64,000 nt of DNA from the NCBI GenBank assembly GCA_030765055.1, contig CM060952.1:80790664-80854663 (forward strand), written 5' to 3'. This stretch comes from Mantis religiosa. Lineage: Eukaryota; Arthropoda; Insecta; Mantodea; Mantidae. The translations under genes and the position numbers were made by a program. Shown in pieces: positions 1 through 12,184 of this stretch (position 1 is the first letter of the stretch; each line of letters starts with the position of its first letter). A model generated the notes under the pieces. That model had not been told where the DNA came from. It ran no database searches and saw only the letters and a program-made list of their open reading frames with translations.

Positions 1-530
1 TCATATTCCGTCTGGTATACGGGACCTAACTCGATTGTGGGGACATAAAAGCGAATTCTCCAGCACTCTGCTGTATGTCCCTGTTACTTCATCACATATG
101 CTTTTAATGGAGCCAAGAAATTAGCCAGGTTAGTTTAAGCTTTCCCAGAGTTTCCATACACAGTACAGTCCGCACCATGACAAATACAACACGCTCTCAT
201 CCACTGTACTGAGCTCCCTATCATCTACATAAGGTGTTTCATTATACCCAAAAATATCATAGCAAGATTTTACGGATATGCATGTTTTAAGATACTCTAA
301 GAAATAAAAATTAGATTTTTAGGGGGGAAAAGATACTTGTGTCTCTGAATAGTTTAACCCAAAAACGAAATATCGGTTAAACAGCTACTTGGTCGTTACG
401 TTCAGCATCTTGCAAGCATACAAACGAAGATTTTGAAGAAAATAGCCTCACTTCATGCTATCCTCTTTACAAGGTAAACGTTTCGAACATTTTGTATTTT
501 CTCTAAAAATGGCTCTATGATATTGATGAT
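1..530. other. No recognised gene
   Basis: AT-rich sequence with frequent stops in all frames. I see no coding similarity and no repeat that I can place. Confidence 0.5.
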
Positions 531-532
531 TA

Positions 533-797
533 TAGTGCTGCTCGAATGGTTACCATGGTTTTATCTTTGGTAATACAAACGTCTCAGGTAACTCACTAAA
601 TACTCCACGTGGGCATAACATCTGTCTCTCATTTGTGATTCCTGCGCATTCCACTGGCTGGGGTGATGCATTCATTGGTGGTTAGCGCACGATCGGGAGG
701 CACGTCAGTACCCCTCTCATTCTTATAAGAATAATCAGTGCGTTATATGAGAGGTTTCTGTTAACAAGATAAAGCCAGGGTTCGAGCAGTGCGACTG
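533..797 (-). mobile_element. Tc1-like MITE with long inverted repeats, copy 1
   Basis: A 265-bp element whose two ends are inverted repeats of about 60 bp. The left end reads gtgctgctcgaatggttacc and the right end is its diverged reverse complement. TA dinucleotides flank it at 531-532 and 798-799, as expected for Tc1/mariner insertion. The inner 140 bp is the reverse complement of the inside of the element at 18573-18840, so both belong to one family. There is no coding capacity, so it would have been moved by a transposase supplied in trans. Confidence 0.75.
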
Positions 798-814
798 TAA
801 AATACCTCACGTTT

Positions 815-944
815 AAGATATTTCCATGAAAAATGAAATGTATGTCTTGAATTTAGGGAATGTGCTCAGAAATCCTCTTCTTTCTGAATGACGTTTGTAT
901 GACTGGCAAGAGATTGGCAAAATCTTATTACGCAAAAATATACT
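815..944 (+). repeat. R1 dispersed repeat, forward, fragment
   Basis: The stretch contains the R1 hallmarks 'ctggcaagagattggcaaaatcttattacgc', here split over 885-935, which resemble the better copies near 5540 and 63030. It is truncated by the SINE-A that starts at about 946. Confidence 0.5.
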
Positions 945-945
945 T

Positions 946-1204
946 CCGTAGAGCACCTGCCTGCCCAACTAGGGGTCCCGGGTTCGATTCCTGACCGTGG
1001 GGTTGCGGATTTTTCTCCGACCAAGACAATTGCCCATCCTCCCCAGAGTCTGGAAGTATGAATGAGAGTGCGAGTGCTTGCGTGATCTAACGATTAAAAA
1101 ACAACGAATACGAGTTATCACCTTCGATATGCTCCGAAGGAGAACGGCTGCTGTTATGACCATTGGAGTTAAACGCGGGGTATACATAAATGGAACAAAT
1201 AAAA
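946..1204 (+). repeat. SINE-A, tRNA-derived, A-box deleted
   Basis: It matches the SINE-A copies at 5003 and 58355 over the tRNA-like B box (gggttcgattcc), the motif ccccagagtctggaagtatg and the tail gagaacggc...gcggggtata. About 12 bp covering the polymerase III A box are missing between ccgta and gagcacctgc, so this copy should not be transcribed from its own promoter. Confidence 0.8.
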
Positions 1205-1343
1205 AATGTACTACAGGCATACAATTTATGTCAAATGTAATTTTTTGGGGAGTAATCATTTTAAAAGCAATATTTTGATATATTATATATATTTATATAT
1301 AAACTGAGAAGTCTTACTGATTTTTCACCATGATTTTATTGTC

Positions 1344-1562
1344 CGCCCCTGTACCGCAGTTGTAGCGTGTCTGCCTGAATTTAAAAGGTCTCGAGCTCGA
1401 ATCTCGGTCATGGTGAGCTATTTGGATAAGGTTTTTCCGGGATTTTCCCTTATCCTGAAAGCTGAATGTTTGGCGACTAAGCCCTATGTACCCTGGAGTT
1501 ATTTGAGCATCATTTCATTCATCGTCCGATAGGGCTTTAAGTTGGAAGACATAATTACAAAA
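1344..1562 (+). repeat. SINE-B, tRNA-derived, near full length
   Basis: The head has the polymerase III B box as gagctcgaatctcgg. The body has the family motifs gataaggtttttccgggatt, ccttatcctgaaag and atttgagcatcatttcattc. The end reads gttggaagacat before an A-rich tail. SINE-B is the most frequent recognisable SINE in the window. Confidence 0.85.
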
Positions 1563-1569
1563 AAGAAGA

Positions 1570-2335
1570 AATCCTGTCTGTATGCTAAGAGGGCGTAGAA
1601 TTTCAAAAGTCAGTAAAAACTGATTCGCTTTTTGAAAATCTTTAGCCAATTATATATTTCTTAGACGACCAATGTAACGTGTAGCCAAAGTTCATCTGTC
1701 ACGTAAATTCCACAAGATATTCTCAATGTTTCGTGGTAGTATTTTTCTATGAATTGCTTAGCGCTGCATCCTATGAATCTAGCACATATTCAGTTGCAAA
1801 AGTTATGTGAAACAGACCCATCACGGAGCTACGTATAACTCTGGCAGTTCCACAACAGGTAGATATAATTTGCCTGGTTGCTAAAGTAACACGCTTCTGT
1901 GTTGTTTGTACAGACACAGACCGGAGAGTGCCTCCATTATCGACCATGTCTCCTCGTAACTTAAAGTGCGATATTGTTCTCAACTATAATCTGTCTCACA
2001 CTATAATGAACCTGTTGTAAACACACGGTAAGTATTTTAAGAGAACGCTAGTTGGCGGAGCGTTTAACCGTTACGTTACTTTCTGTTCATTCTCAACTAA
2101 CAAGCAAGGTAATGTCTGCCCTAATATGTGGAAAACACCGCGGTTTCTTTATGGACAATAATTGAAGTGATATGCAGAGTGGAAGATGGATGAGAGCATT
2201 CTACAAGATGAGTGTAATAAATAATTCTAGTGCAATATTCGCTCGGACACGAGATAGGAGGATAAAAATATCTACCACATTTTAGTAACGGCATATAGCT
2301 TTGTTTTCGGCCATAGAGCTTAATGTTACCAGACA
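1570..2335. other. No recognised gene
   Basis: AT-rich sequence. The short open frames are not conserved in composition, and I recognise no domain or repeat. Confidence 0.5.
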
Positions 2336-2342
2336 TTCATCA

Positions 2343-2455
2343 TTTAGGATAAGGGAAAACCCCGGAAAAAGCCTTATCCAGATAACTCAGCCTGACCAAG
2401 ATTCGAACTCGGGACCTCGTGAACATGAGGCAGACACACTACCATCAAGCTACAA
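2343..2455 (-). repeat. SINE-B, reverse, 3'-truncated
   Basis: The reverse complement carries the tRNA-like head with B box gagttcgaatcttgg and the motif ataaggctttttccggggtt. The second half of the SINE-B body is missing. Confidence 0.8.
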
Positions 2456-3739
2456 AATCTGACAACGGCATAACGTGTCAACACATATCAGAATAAAGAA
2501 CTGTTTACTGCAGAACCGATATCGCACACATTTCCAGAACAATTTTTCCGTTTTGATTTTTATTTTAGTCACAAATTAGGATTGAAATGTTACGTTGAGT
2601 AAAGGGTAGACAACGCAGAGTCGCGCACTATGACCTAGATACAGATATATTACAGATAATACCCTCAACGTCTCGCTATATATCTACCGTGTCAATACTC
2701 GTACATAACTCCATTGATAGTCCTAGACCAGGCCCACGGAACTCTTAGTGGAGGGATAACATCATCGCCACGCCACTCCACGTGGTTACTGTACGGTCGC
2801 TCCACGTCTCCATAGCCGCACGAGTATAGCAGTTGAAATTCCAACGTATTAATCCGTTCTTTTAGTACAGAAAATACAATTGGCAACATTTGGCGAGATC
2901 AATATATCTATCCTCCAAATAAGAGTTTCTTTTCCCCAAATTCACCTTGAAGTTCAAGATAATTTTCACTTAAAACAATGGCAGCGCAATTGAGTTACAG
3001 AGACAGTAAATGAACAGGTAACACACGCCATTGAGTGATTCCATGTTCCTCCATTTACTTTTTAGGAGAGCAGCCCAAACGAAGATAGTATGAGGCGTAA
3101 CGGAGGGGAAATGTTTGCTGCTGTCAGTGAGTGCCAATTCCCTACTAAACAATGTGATTTGCTTGATAATAATGCCAGAACTCAAATTATGCGCACAAGA
3201 GTTCTATGACAACGATTCTAAATATATAGAAGCAACTTGTACAATAAACTTCCTAGATATCTTAAAATGGTACAGCATCGGTTCAAAGTAAGATTAAAAA
3301 ATCTTTGAAGAGATTGGATAAACTTTGACTGTGTGTACGTACAATCTTACATTGTCCAATTACAAATGTTCACTACTTGAAGAGCAGTCCTAACTGAAGA
3401 ACAGGGTTTTATGTGTTGGTTTTCGCTTTGGTTGGCTGCAGTCCTTTTCTCGTAACGTTGACGATACACCTGGGGTTTGTGGGTAGCTATTTGGAGGTTA
3501 ATCGAGTCTCTCTTTATAGTCCTATTATTCCTTCGTGAGCAGAGAGAGATTTTCTGGAATACAACATAATCGATATTGCGGATTGCAGTTCCTTGTAACA
3601 TTCTTCTTTCCATTACTGTTATATTTCTTTGTGTGTTTGTGAACACCATAACTAATATAAGTTTAACACGATTATCAGTATCCACTCTTCAACAAATTAT
3701 TCCTAAAAAATCGTACCCTTCTTTACTTTACGTTAGACA
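2456..3739. other. No recognised gene
   Basis: Includes a 112-codon open frame on the minus strand (3347-3685) with no domain that I can recognise. Chance is the simplest explanation. Confidence 0.45.
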
Positions 3740-4035
3740 TTTGTAGACTTAAGAGCTGATCGCTATGTCATGCTCGTTGCTGACTTAGACATAAAAGACA
3801 CAAAATCCGAATTACTTTATGTTGCCTGAAAAAGTATACACATTTTTAAATTGGGAACAATAACAAGAATATCTCGGAAATGGTTTGGTTCACAAAAGAA
3901 GTATTTAAAATAAATTGTTTATTTTAACGAGATCTATATTTTTGCGTAGTAAGATTTTACAGATTTTGGTTACACAGAAGTCATTGAGAACAAGGAGGAC
4001 TTCTAAGGACTTTGCCAGAAAAGTCTAATTGAAAA
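3740..4035 (-). repeat. R1 dispersed repeat, reverse
   Basis: Contains aagagctgatcgctatgt, gaatatctcggaaatggttt, ttttaacgagatctatat and gtagtaagatttta in the same order as the R1 copies at 23085, 26155, 37075 and 50090. Confidence 0.7.
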
Positions 4036-4159
4036 TACCTTAAATAAAGTACGTAAATGAACTACACCAACATATTTTCAGTACACCCCATCCTCGCGAG
4101 ATGGGGAACAAGGATTGAAGTAGTTGTATGTTACAATGAAATAGGTGCTCGACGTGATA

Positions 4160-4565
4160 GACAAAAGTGAAGCAGCAAGTATCCATGCCGCTTGCTGCTT
4201 GCATTGAGAAGAGTCTCCAGATAAATCAATGGTTATTAAGACCTACTTTAATAATATTCCAGCTACATGTTTGGAAGAGAAAGGAATGCCTTTATCTTCT
4301 GTCCTGCAGATATACGAACAGGAAAACAGGAAAGTGTCTTTGTAACAAAATTGGGAAAACTGAAACAAGGAATCCAGGTTTAATGTTTCTCCGGGATGTG
4401 AATAAATTACTACAAGATGAACCTGAAAATTAACTTAGTGATAAAGCCTCTTTTCGATAGTGTCCTGTGGCTTTATGTGAAGTAGAGAGATCTTTCACTT
4501 CATATAAAAACATTTCAGTACTAGAAGAAAACCGTGTCTTCCAGTAAACGTTGAGAAATATTTAA
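4160..4565 (+). pseudogene. hAT-type transposase, C-terminal remnant
   Basis: Pieces of a hAT transposase C-terminus can be read in more than one frame. In order they are a segment with PLSSVLQIYEQENRKVSL (about 4290-4343), then RNPGLMFLRDVNKLL (about 4369-4415), then CEVERSFTSYKNI (about 4478-4520). The E-R-S-F motif followed by a short basic stretch is typical of the dimerisation end of hAT transposases and their domesticated relatives. Stops and at least one frameshift interrupt it, and the catalytic N-terminal part is not visible. No terminal repeats were found. The family assignment rests on motif order, not on an alignment. Confidence 0.45.
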
Positions 4566-5002
4566 TTGTTTATTGCAATAAAAACAAATAATTCTAAAAT
4601 AGACTGAAAGGGAGACTAATATATACACATATATATACATATTAATTAATGCCTGTATTTAAGAATTTGCTATTTGATGGCTTCAAGATTAAGAAATGTG
4701 ATAAAGTTGAAATAATGTGTTTTTAGAGCACATTTACCAGGTTCTTAGTGCATACACGCATGCATACATTCATACTTGATAGAGCATATAAATCCGAGCT
4801 CTAATGATCACTTAATGAAATGTAACTATGTATCTCTCAAGTAAAGTAATGGGCGATGAAGATAAACGAGAATAGCTCACATATAGGGGAAAGAATAACC
4901 TAGGTTGCAGTCCTCCCCGAGAAATTCCTTGCAAGTACTTCTCTTCCAAGTATCGTTTATTTTTACTTCAGGTCAATCTAGATGAAAAGTAAGTAGAGAA
5001 AT
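4566..5002. other. No recognised gene
   Basis: AT-rich sequence with a short (ATAC/TATA)-like stretch near 4620-4650. No domain or repeat recognised. Confidence 0.45.
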
Positions 5003-5277
5003 GGCTGGCCCCGTAGCTCAGCCGGTAGAGCACCTGCCTGCCGTGCTACGGGTCCCGGGTTCCATTCCCAGCGGTGGGGGTGGGGAGTTTCCTCCGACCA
5101 AGATAATTCCCCAACTTCCCCAGAGTCTGGAAGTATGAATGAGAGTGTGAGTGTGTGCGTAATCTGAAGATTAAAAAAAAAAAAACAACGAATTCGAGTT
5201 AACACCTTCGGTATGTTTCAAAGGAGAACGGCCGCCGATATGACTATTGGAGTTAAAAGCGGGGTATAAATGGAACA
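5003..5277 (+). repeat. SINE-A, tRNA-derived, full head
   Basis: The best copy of the family. It begins ggctggccccgtagctcagc (A box tagctcagccggtagagca), then the B box gggttccattcc, then ccagagtctggaagtatgaa, an internal A13 run and the end gagttaaaagcggggtataa. The tRNA-like head fits polymerase III transcription and LINE-assisted retrotransposition. Confidence 0.85.
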
Positions 5278-5529
5278 AGTAAACTTCACCAGAAATGAAT
5301 GCTTGTGAAATTGTTTACGCGTGTCTGATAACAGACACTATATATAGTTCAGTATCTTCCTAAACTGTTACGAGAAGTTTGGAAAAAGTCTCCTAATGCA
5401 AGTTACACTTTATATACAAAATTGTTCCAAAAGTTTGATTTTATAAATATTGAGGATAACGATTTTGATTAAAGATATTTTCATTTGGAATTTTCTGGGG
5501 ACGTCTTGAGAAGTTATCTAAATTATCAA

Positions 5530-5621
5530 TGACATTTGTACAACTGGTAAACCGTAAGAGATAGACAAAACCTTATCACACACAAAATGTAGGTCTCGTT
5601 AAAATATACAAATTATTGTTA
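5530..5621 (+). repeat. R1 dispersed repeat, forward, left half
   Basis: Contains aaaccgtaagagatagacaa and tctcgttaaaatatac. The repeat is interrupted at 5622 by the Tigger-like element and resumes at 6223. Confidence 0.7.
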
Positions 5622-5623
5622 TA

Positions 5624-6220
5624 CAGTACACTCTCGATTACTCGGGATAGAAAAAACACGAATAATCGAAAAACATACGAATAATCCAGAAATTTATAAT
5701 TCAATGGATATGTAAATACGAAACTACTTTAAAATCTTCTTTTAAAACATATATTCCTTGTTCAAATGTTTATTCAACTTCTATGACAACACTGTAGGCC
5801 CGTTTAATCCTGATTTTGGTCTGCAGGAGTTGGCACAGTACTTCGAACGTCTGCATTCCAATCCTAAATTAGCACTTAGTTTTGCAGACCTCTAAATTAA
5901 TTCTAATATCAACACATGTTTTCTCTTCGTTTCTCCGCCATCTTTTATAAGTGTCTTTTAATTTGCTTCGTTAACAATAAACGCGGAATAACTCCGAAAA
6001 ACTTAAGTTGTTTCAATTTACACGGTACAGCCTAGCCTGTAACAATGTAAGCATATTCTTTTGTTATGCTGTGGCCATTTAAACAATTGAAGTGACGTAT
6101 AGTAGTTACACGGCGGATCGCTTATTTCTGTTTACTAGAGAAAAATAATATACATCTGTAGAATATCTTTTTGAAGGGGCTGCAAGCATAATCCGTACAC
6201 GAATAATCGGGAGTATACTG
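5624..6220 (-). mobile_element. Tigger/pogo-like DNA transposon, non-autonomous
   Basis: The left end is cagtacactctcgattactc. The right end, read on the minus strand, is cagtatactcccgattattc. Both match the CAGT...CTCGATTA type of terminal repeat of Tigger/pogo elements. The insertion dinucleotide is TA on the left and TG on the right, one decayed base. It splits one R1 copy cleanly. On the minus strand a start at 5941 reads MAEKRREN before stops, which resembles the beginning of a CENP-B-like Tigger transposase; the rest is eroded. At 597 bp it is far shorter than an autonomous element (about 2 kb or more). Confidence 0.75.
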
Positions 6221-6222
6221 TG

Positions 6223-6490
6223 TGGAATTTTTGCACTTGAAAAATTTCTCTGATATTCCTTGTTATTTGTCCGAATTTTCCAATAATTAAACTTTTCTAA
6301 AATAGAAAGTCATTATTCATTTTTTATCTCTTGCCCATACAAAGAGAACAGACTGTCAGAAGTATCACCGTAGCGACCTGCTGTTTAAAACATTTGACTA
6401 TCACTTAAAGCTTACTGCAGTCCCTTGTGTCTAGCAATAAGTTAATGTTTATCTTAACATGAAGTAGATAGAGATGTTGTAGGAACCATT
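6223..6490 (+). repeat. R1 dispersed repeat, forward, right half
   Basis: Resumes with gatattccttgttatttgtc, tcttgcccatacaaagag and aacatgaagtagatagag. It is the continuation of the copy broken at 5622. Confidence 0.7.
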
Positions 6491-6828
6491 AGTAGAAGAC
6501 TAAATCCCTGAAAACTGCAGAGCTATACCAAGAGTTATTTTGAACAGACGCTGCCAGCAGCAAGAAAAATAAACGTTTAAGGAATGAAATGAAGCGTTTG
6601 TGTGTTGAAAGATGATGAACTGTGAACGTCTGGAGATGGTGTATTGCTGTGGAGATACAGACAAGGCCTATTTCTGTTGCCAAGGGAACAAAGAACTACT
6701 CAACGTGTCTGAAATCACCTTCAAACTGTCCACCTTTTGTTAATACAGACCAACCTTCAGTTCACTTCACGTTACTCTAAAACGACAAATCAATATTTGC
6801 CATTAACTTGAAACACAAATCCAAGTGG

Positions 6829-7045
6829 CCCGCCTCTGTATCCTAGGTGGTAGCGTGTCTGTCTCAGGTTCAAGAGTCTCGAGTTCGAATCTCGGACAGG
6901 ATGAGTTATCTGAATAAGGTTTTCCGGGCGTTTTCCTTATCCTAAAAATGAATATCAGGTAGCTCTAAGGTCTATGGACCCTGGACTCATTTGAGCATAA
7001 TTTCATCCATTTCATTCTTCGCCCGTTATGAGTTAACTGAAGAAC
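6829..7045 (+). repeat. SINE-B, near full length
   Basis: Starts cccgcctctgtatcctaggt, with B box gagttcgaatctcgg, the body motif ataaggttttccgggc, and the end tgaagaacgtaaag. An (AAT)n tract lies about 100 bp downstream. Confidence 0.85.
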
Positions 7046-7143
7046 GTAAAGAAGATCTAGATTTAGAAAAGTTCAGCATATTCCAAGGATGCGTCACAAG
7101 ATTTTCAATTAAGTCACTCCACAGAAACTGTTGGGGCGGACGT

Positions 7144-7364
<221 letters not shown>

Positions 7365-7538
7365 CTCCACAGAAACTGGCACTTACATGGAACGTTTTCG
7401 AAAAATTTGGTTTCTCAAAAGCGCCTAACGATGTGGATTAAATGTTTAAGATTTTTTAGGTCAATGAAAGGCATAACTTGAATATTTTGAGGTTAGTCTC
7501 TGAATTTAGTCTCTCTAGTTCTGTATAACTGATAAACC

Positions 7539-7650
<112 letters not shown>

Positions 7651-7654
7651 TATG

Positions 7655-7965
7655 TGATACATTTTTTGTAGAGTGAGCTTATTCCAAGATATTCATTACT
7701 TATCTGAATGTTGTCATATTCACACTTTTGTAAAATAAGAAAACGTTATTTATATTTTATATGTTGGTCATACAAAGCGAGTGTGTTTTCAGATACAACA
7801 CATGACGTCAACTGTTTAAAACAATTGACTACCATTAAAGTCTACTGTCTACCTAAAGTCTACTTAAAGTCCACTATACTTAGTAATAAGATGATGCTTA
7901 CCTTGATTAATATGAAGTAGGAAGAGCAATAAGAATGTGAACAAGAGTAGAGAAAGTCATGTGAA
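7655..7965 (+). repeat. R1 dispersed repeat, forward
   Basis: Contains tttttgtagagtgagctta, aaacaattgactaccattaa, atgaagtaggaagagcaata and the family end agagaaagtcatgtgaatg. Confidence 0.7.
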
Positions 7966-8431
7966 TGTATGCATAAGATCCAATTCAAAAACAAATTTAA
8001 TATTTAATTTAGCCATGCTATTCAGATATGTCCCAAAGAGGGAGCTTTACTGATTGGATTACTGGAGATTTCGGTACAGTTTTAATTCAGGTTTAATTTT
8101 TACAATTAGTGATCGATAAATAATGTAACGAGTTCACAATTTTATTAAATTTATAGTTTCCCAACAAACATTCACAGATTGTGACCTTATTAGCTGTTGA
8201 GGGCAGGTACTTGAAACAGAAGACGGTAGAGGGCACTTCAACAGGGTTATTTACACAGCTGCTACCCTCTTCATAGTCTCAAAGCTGATTACGTATATAA
8301 TCTCTCTGTATGAATATATTACCACTCCCTACTATTGCCTAGCAATACGTGCAGTTATAGTCTGGCATACCAGAATCAGTTCTGACAAACCATCTCTAAA
8401 ATTAAATTTCCAACAATATAACAACGACTGC
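7966..8431. other. No recognised gene
   Basis: AT-rich sequence leading into the 51-bp satellite. No domain or known repeat seen. Confidence 0.45.
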
Positions 8432-9809
8432 AGGATCGTAATCTACAATGTTTTTAACACAGAGTTAAGGATGGGAACACTTAGGATCGTAATCTACAAT
8501 GTTTTTTTCACAGAGTTAAGGAAGGGAACACTTAGGATCGTAATCTACAATGTTTTTATCACAGAGTAAAGGAAGGGAACACTTAGGATCGTAATCTACA
8601 ATGTTTTTTTCACAGAGTTAAGGAAGGGAACACTTAGGATCCTAATCTACAATGTTTTTATTATAGAGTTAAGGAAGGGAACACTTAGGATCCTAATCTA
8701 CAATGTTTTTATTACAGAGTTAAGGAAGGGAACACTTAGGATCGTAATCTACAATGTTTTTATCACAGAGTAAAGGAAGGGAACACTTAGGATCGTAATC
8801 TACAATGTTTTTATTACAGAGTTAAGGAAGGGAACACTTAGGATCGTAATCTACAATGTTTTTATCACAGAGTTAAGGAAGGGAACACTTAGGATCGTAA
8901 TCTACAATGTTTTTATCACAGAGTTAAGGAGGGGAACACTTAGGTTCGTAATCTACAATGTTTTTATCACAGAGTTAAGGAAGGGAACACTTAGGATCGT
9001 AATCTACAATGTTTTTATCACAGAGTAAAGGAAGGGAACACTTAGGATCGTAATCTACAATGTTTTTATTACAGAGTTAAGGAAGGGAACACTTAGGATC
9101 GTAATCTACAATGTTTTTATCACAGAGTTAAGGAAGGGAACACTTAGGATCGTAATCTACAATGTTTTTATCACAGAGTTAAGGAGGGGAACACTTAGGT
9201 TCGTAATCTACAATGTTTTTATCACAGAGTTAAGGAAGGGAACACTTAGGATCGTAATCTACAATGTTTTTATCACAGAGTAAAGGAAGGGAACACTTAG
9301 GATCGTAATCTACAATGTTTTTATTACAGAGTTAAGGAAGGGAACACTTAGGATCGTAATCTACAATGTTTTTATCACAGAGTAAAGGAAGGGAACACTT
9401 AGGATCGTAATCTACAATGTTTTTTTCACAGAGTTAAGGAAGGGAACACTTAGGATCCTAATCTACAATGTTTTTATTACAGAGTTAAGGAAGGGAACAC
9501 TTAGGATCCTAATCTACAATGTTTTTATTACAGAGTTAAGGAAGGGAACACTTAGGATCCTAATCTACAATGTTTTTATCACAGAGTAAAGGAAGGGAAC
9601 ACTTAGGATCCTAATCTACAATGTTTTTATTACAGAGTTAAGGAAGGGAACACTTAGGATCCTAATCTACAATGTTTTTATTACAGAGTTAAGGAAGGGA
9701 ACACTTAGGATCGTAATCTACAATGTTTTTATCACAGAGTTAAGGAGGAGAACACTTAGGTTCGTAATCTACAATGTTTTTATCACAGAGTTAAGGAAGG
9801 GAACACTTA
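8432..9809. repeat. 51-bp satellite array, 27 copies
   Basis: The unit starts aggatcgtaatctacaatg and ends ggaagggaacactt. The array is 1378 bp, which is 27.0 units of 51 bp. Units differ by few substitutions (atcg/atcc/ttcg at the start, tatcac/tattac/tttcac in the middle, gttaagg/gtaaagg). The ttcg variant recurs at 8945 and 9200, exactly five units apart, inside matching blocks, so at least one 255-bp higher-order block was duplicated. Although 51 is a multiple of three, stops occur in every frame, so it is not coding. Confidence 0.97.
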
Positions 9810-11286
9810 GAACCTCGACCTATAATTATATGCCCGAGAAGAACGGATGACATGACGGAAAACGTAAGTGGCAGAGATGTGCAGAGTTCCGTAACGTTTA
9901 CTTTACTTTCCCTGGAAGAAAATCATGCTAATGATTTTTAAGCCCGAAACTATTCATCGCCAAGTTTGAACCCACAAATTGGGATTGCGTGTTACTCATA
10001 GACCACGCAGGACGACTAAAATATCAGTCTCTCTCTTTGTCACCTCCTATATGTTTACAACAGGATCGTACCTTTAAATAAGACTAACAAGCTGTAGTAC
10101 CAATAGAGAAGTTCATGTGAATACAAATGTTTGAAATTGTTGTAAGATTATTGGAAATAAATTCTGGCGAAAGAATCCTCGAAATGATTATGCAGTTCTT
10201 AATATTACCACAAACCCAGTTGACCTTCTGGTTGTAAAATTATCACTTTGCTAATTCAATCGCCAAGAGTGATTTTGCATCCAGACTTCTGTTCATATTC
10301 CTTTTACATTTTGTGCCTCTTCAAACGGATCTCTTTTTTTTCCCTTCCTAGTTCGTATTTTGATCATGAGCTACAGAAAACTTGAACGCTCCGCTGAATA
10401 TTTTCACGAAGAATGTCTTTCTCAGCGCAAAATAAATAGCCGCTTAACGAGCTCTGAGAAAAGGTTCACTTGACTGTGAAATCCTAACATAAAAGTAATC
10501 ACTTCTTTCCAGAATTTTCCTTTTATATAATGAGTAACGCTTCAGGCTTTATCGCGTTATTTTATATTCTAATGTCTTAGGCAGATGTTGCTCTCCTCTA
10601 GGAAAGAAAAAGAAATCTGCCTGCCGCAACTAGTTGAATCTCTATTAAACATTTTATTTGCATGCAATAACTTAAAGTGCTCATCAAAGAAGCTGAAGTA
10701 CAGGAGGCCGTTTACAAAGTTTTATAATCTCACTTCTATGAGGTGCAGATAATATTATTTGAGTGATGTGACACATTGAAGGTCATACAAGTATTGCAAA
10801 TGTAAATTCTAGCATAGAAATATTTTAAATAACTAAAAACTAGCAAAATGTAATCTTATAACGCATAAGAGATGACGTAATATGGTTGCTAAGATAAAGT
10901 TATTTATAGTAAGGAAACATGAGCACCTGAAGTGTGAAGTACCTACTTTATCCCTACCTTCTACCTGGCATGTAAACAGGTGGCGTGTGCCACAGTGGCG
11001 GTCGTTCTGGTTTTCGATGATACGTCTAATAGGACGTAATCAAATGCACACTTTTGAATGTAGGTAAGTTTTAGCAAGAAAAGCACGAAGAGGGTTAATG
11101 ACACTAGCGAATATGAGTGAAGGACGTAACAACAATGCTAAACAGCTCATGTGGGCATTGTTGCAAGCCATTACTTCCGTTCTGTTGCTAAAGTCATTTA
11201 AATGGTTTCTATACTGTACTCTCAAAAATAGACGTTAAAGTTTATCTGAAAAATGCACTGAAATTGTTTACAATGTGCATTGTTAG
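9810..11286. other. No recognised gene
   Basis: No open frame of note and no recognised repeat. The two 61-codon frames near 10.9-11.2 kb overlap on opposite strands and show no domain. Confidence 0.45.
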
Positions 11287-11504
11287 ATTATTTATTTATT
11301 TTATTTACGTCTTCCAACGTTAAACCGAGGCAGATGGTGAATGAAATGGGTGAAATGATGCTCAAATAAGCCCAAGGGCCCATAGAGTTTAGAGTTAACC
11401 GACATTCGTCTTTCAGGATAAGGGAAAACCCTGGACCGGGATTCGAACTCGAGGACTCTTGAACGTGAGGCAGACTCGCTATCATCTACACTACTGAGGC
11501 GGAC
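11287..11504 (-). repeat. SINE-B, reverse, with a small internal deletion
   Basis: The reverse complement has the head with B box gagttcgaatcccgg and the 3' motif cgttggaagacgtaaataa. About 35 bp between the B box and the ttttcccttatcctgaaag motif are missing. The A-rich end lies at low coordinates. Confidence 0.85.
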
Positions 11505-12180
11505 ACATTGTTAGATGTGACGTAATCATGATACTCCCTTAATTTATACGATTGGTATTTTTGCTGTTGTTTTAATGTCCAAATGTAAATCAGATGAACT
11601 TAAACGTACAACACTATTGAAGATGTTCATCCGAAACACTACTGCACGTCTATCAGTTATGATCAGGGAACCTCTAATGACTCCTCTAACACAGTAATTT
11701 ATTTCGTTCCGCACTATGCAGTAGCCCTTTCATAACCAATTTTAAAGATGTAAAATGCTATAGTTTGTTCTGTTTTATATGGCTTTGCCACAATTTTGGT
11801 TTCTCCGTAAATGCTTTCACCCAATCTGTTAAATATATAAATACGTGTTTATCTTGTAAACTAAGGATAACTGCGTAGAGGTGAAGAGTTCAATCGCTTA
11901 GAAAAGCCAAATCACAAATTAAAAAAAATCATCTTTAAATTCAGGATTTAGAATCCCTTTAGTTGTAGGAAAATCTGAATTTCTTTTCGCAGTTCCAACA
12001 TTAGTTGCAACATTTCGCCTCTGATTGGCCATCTTATCTGCCAGAAGTATGATGCATTCAAATTTTTGGAATCTCAGATTGTCCTAAAGTTTTGAAATTG
12101 TGTAGCAGTGCATAAGCTGTGATTAGTTTTATAATTTTAACACAGAAAGACATACTTTTATTTAAAGTGGTTGGTTTCAC
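11505..12180. other. No recognised gene
   Basis: AT-rich. No domain or repeat recognised. Confidence 0.45.
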
Positions 12181-12184
12181 ACAG

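Noticed and set aside
5003..5080. A tRNA gene at the head of SINE-A (also at 58355)
   Set aside because: The same head is followed by the same SINE body at three sites, and the acceptor arm does not close properly.
8432..9809. Coding repeat of 17 residues in the 51-bp satellite
   Set aside because: The unit has stops in all frames.
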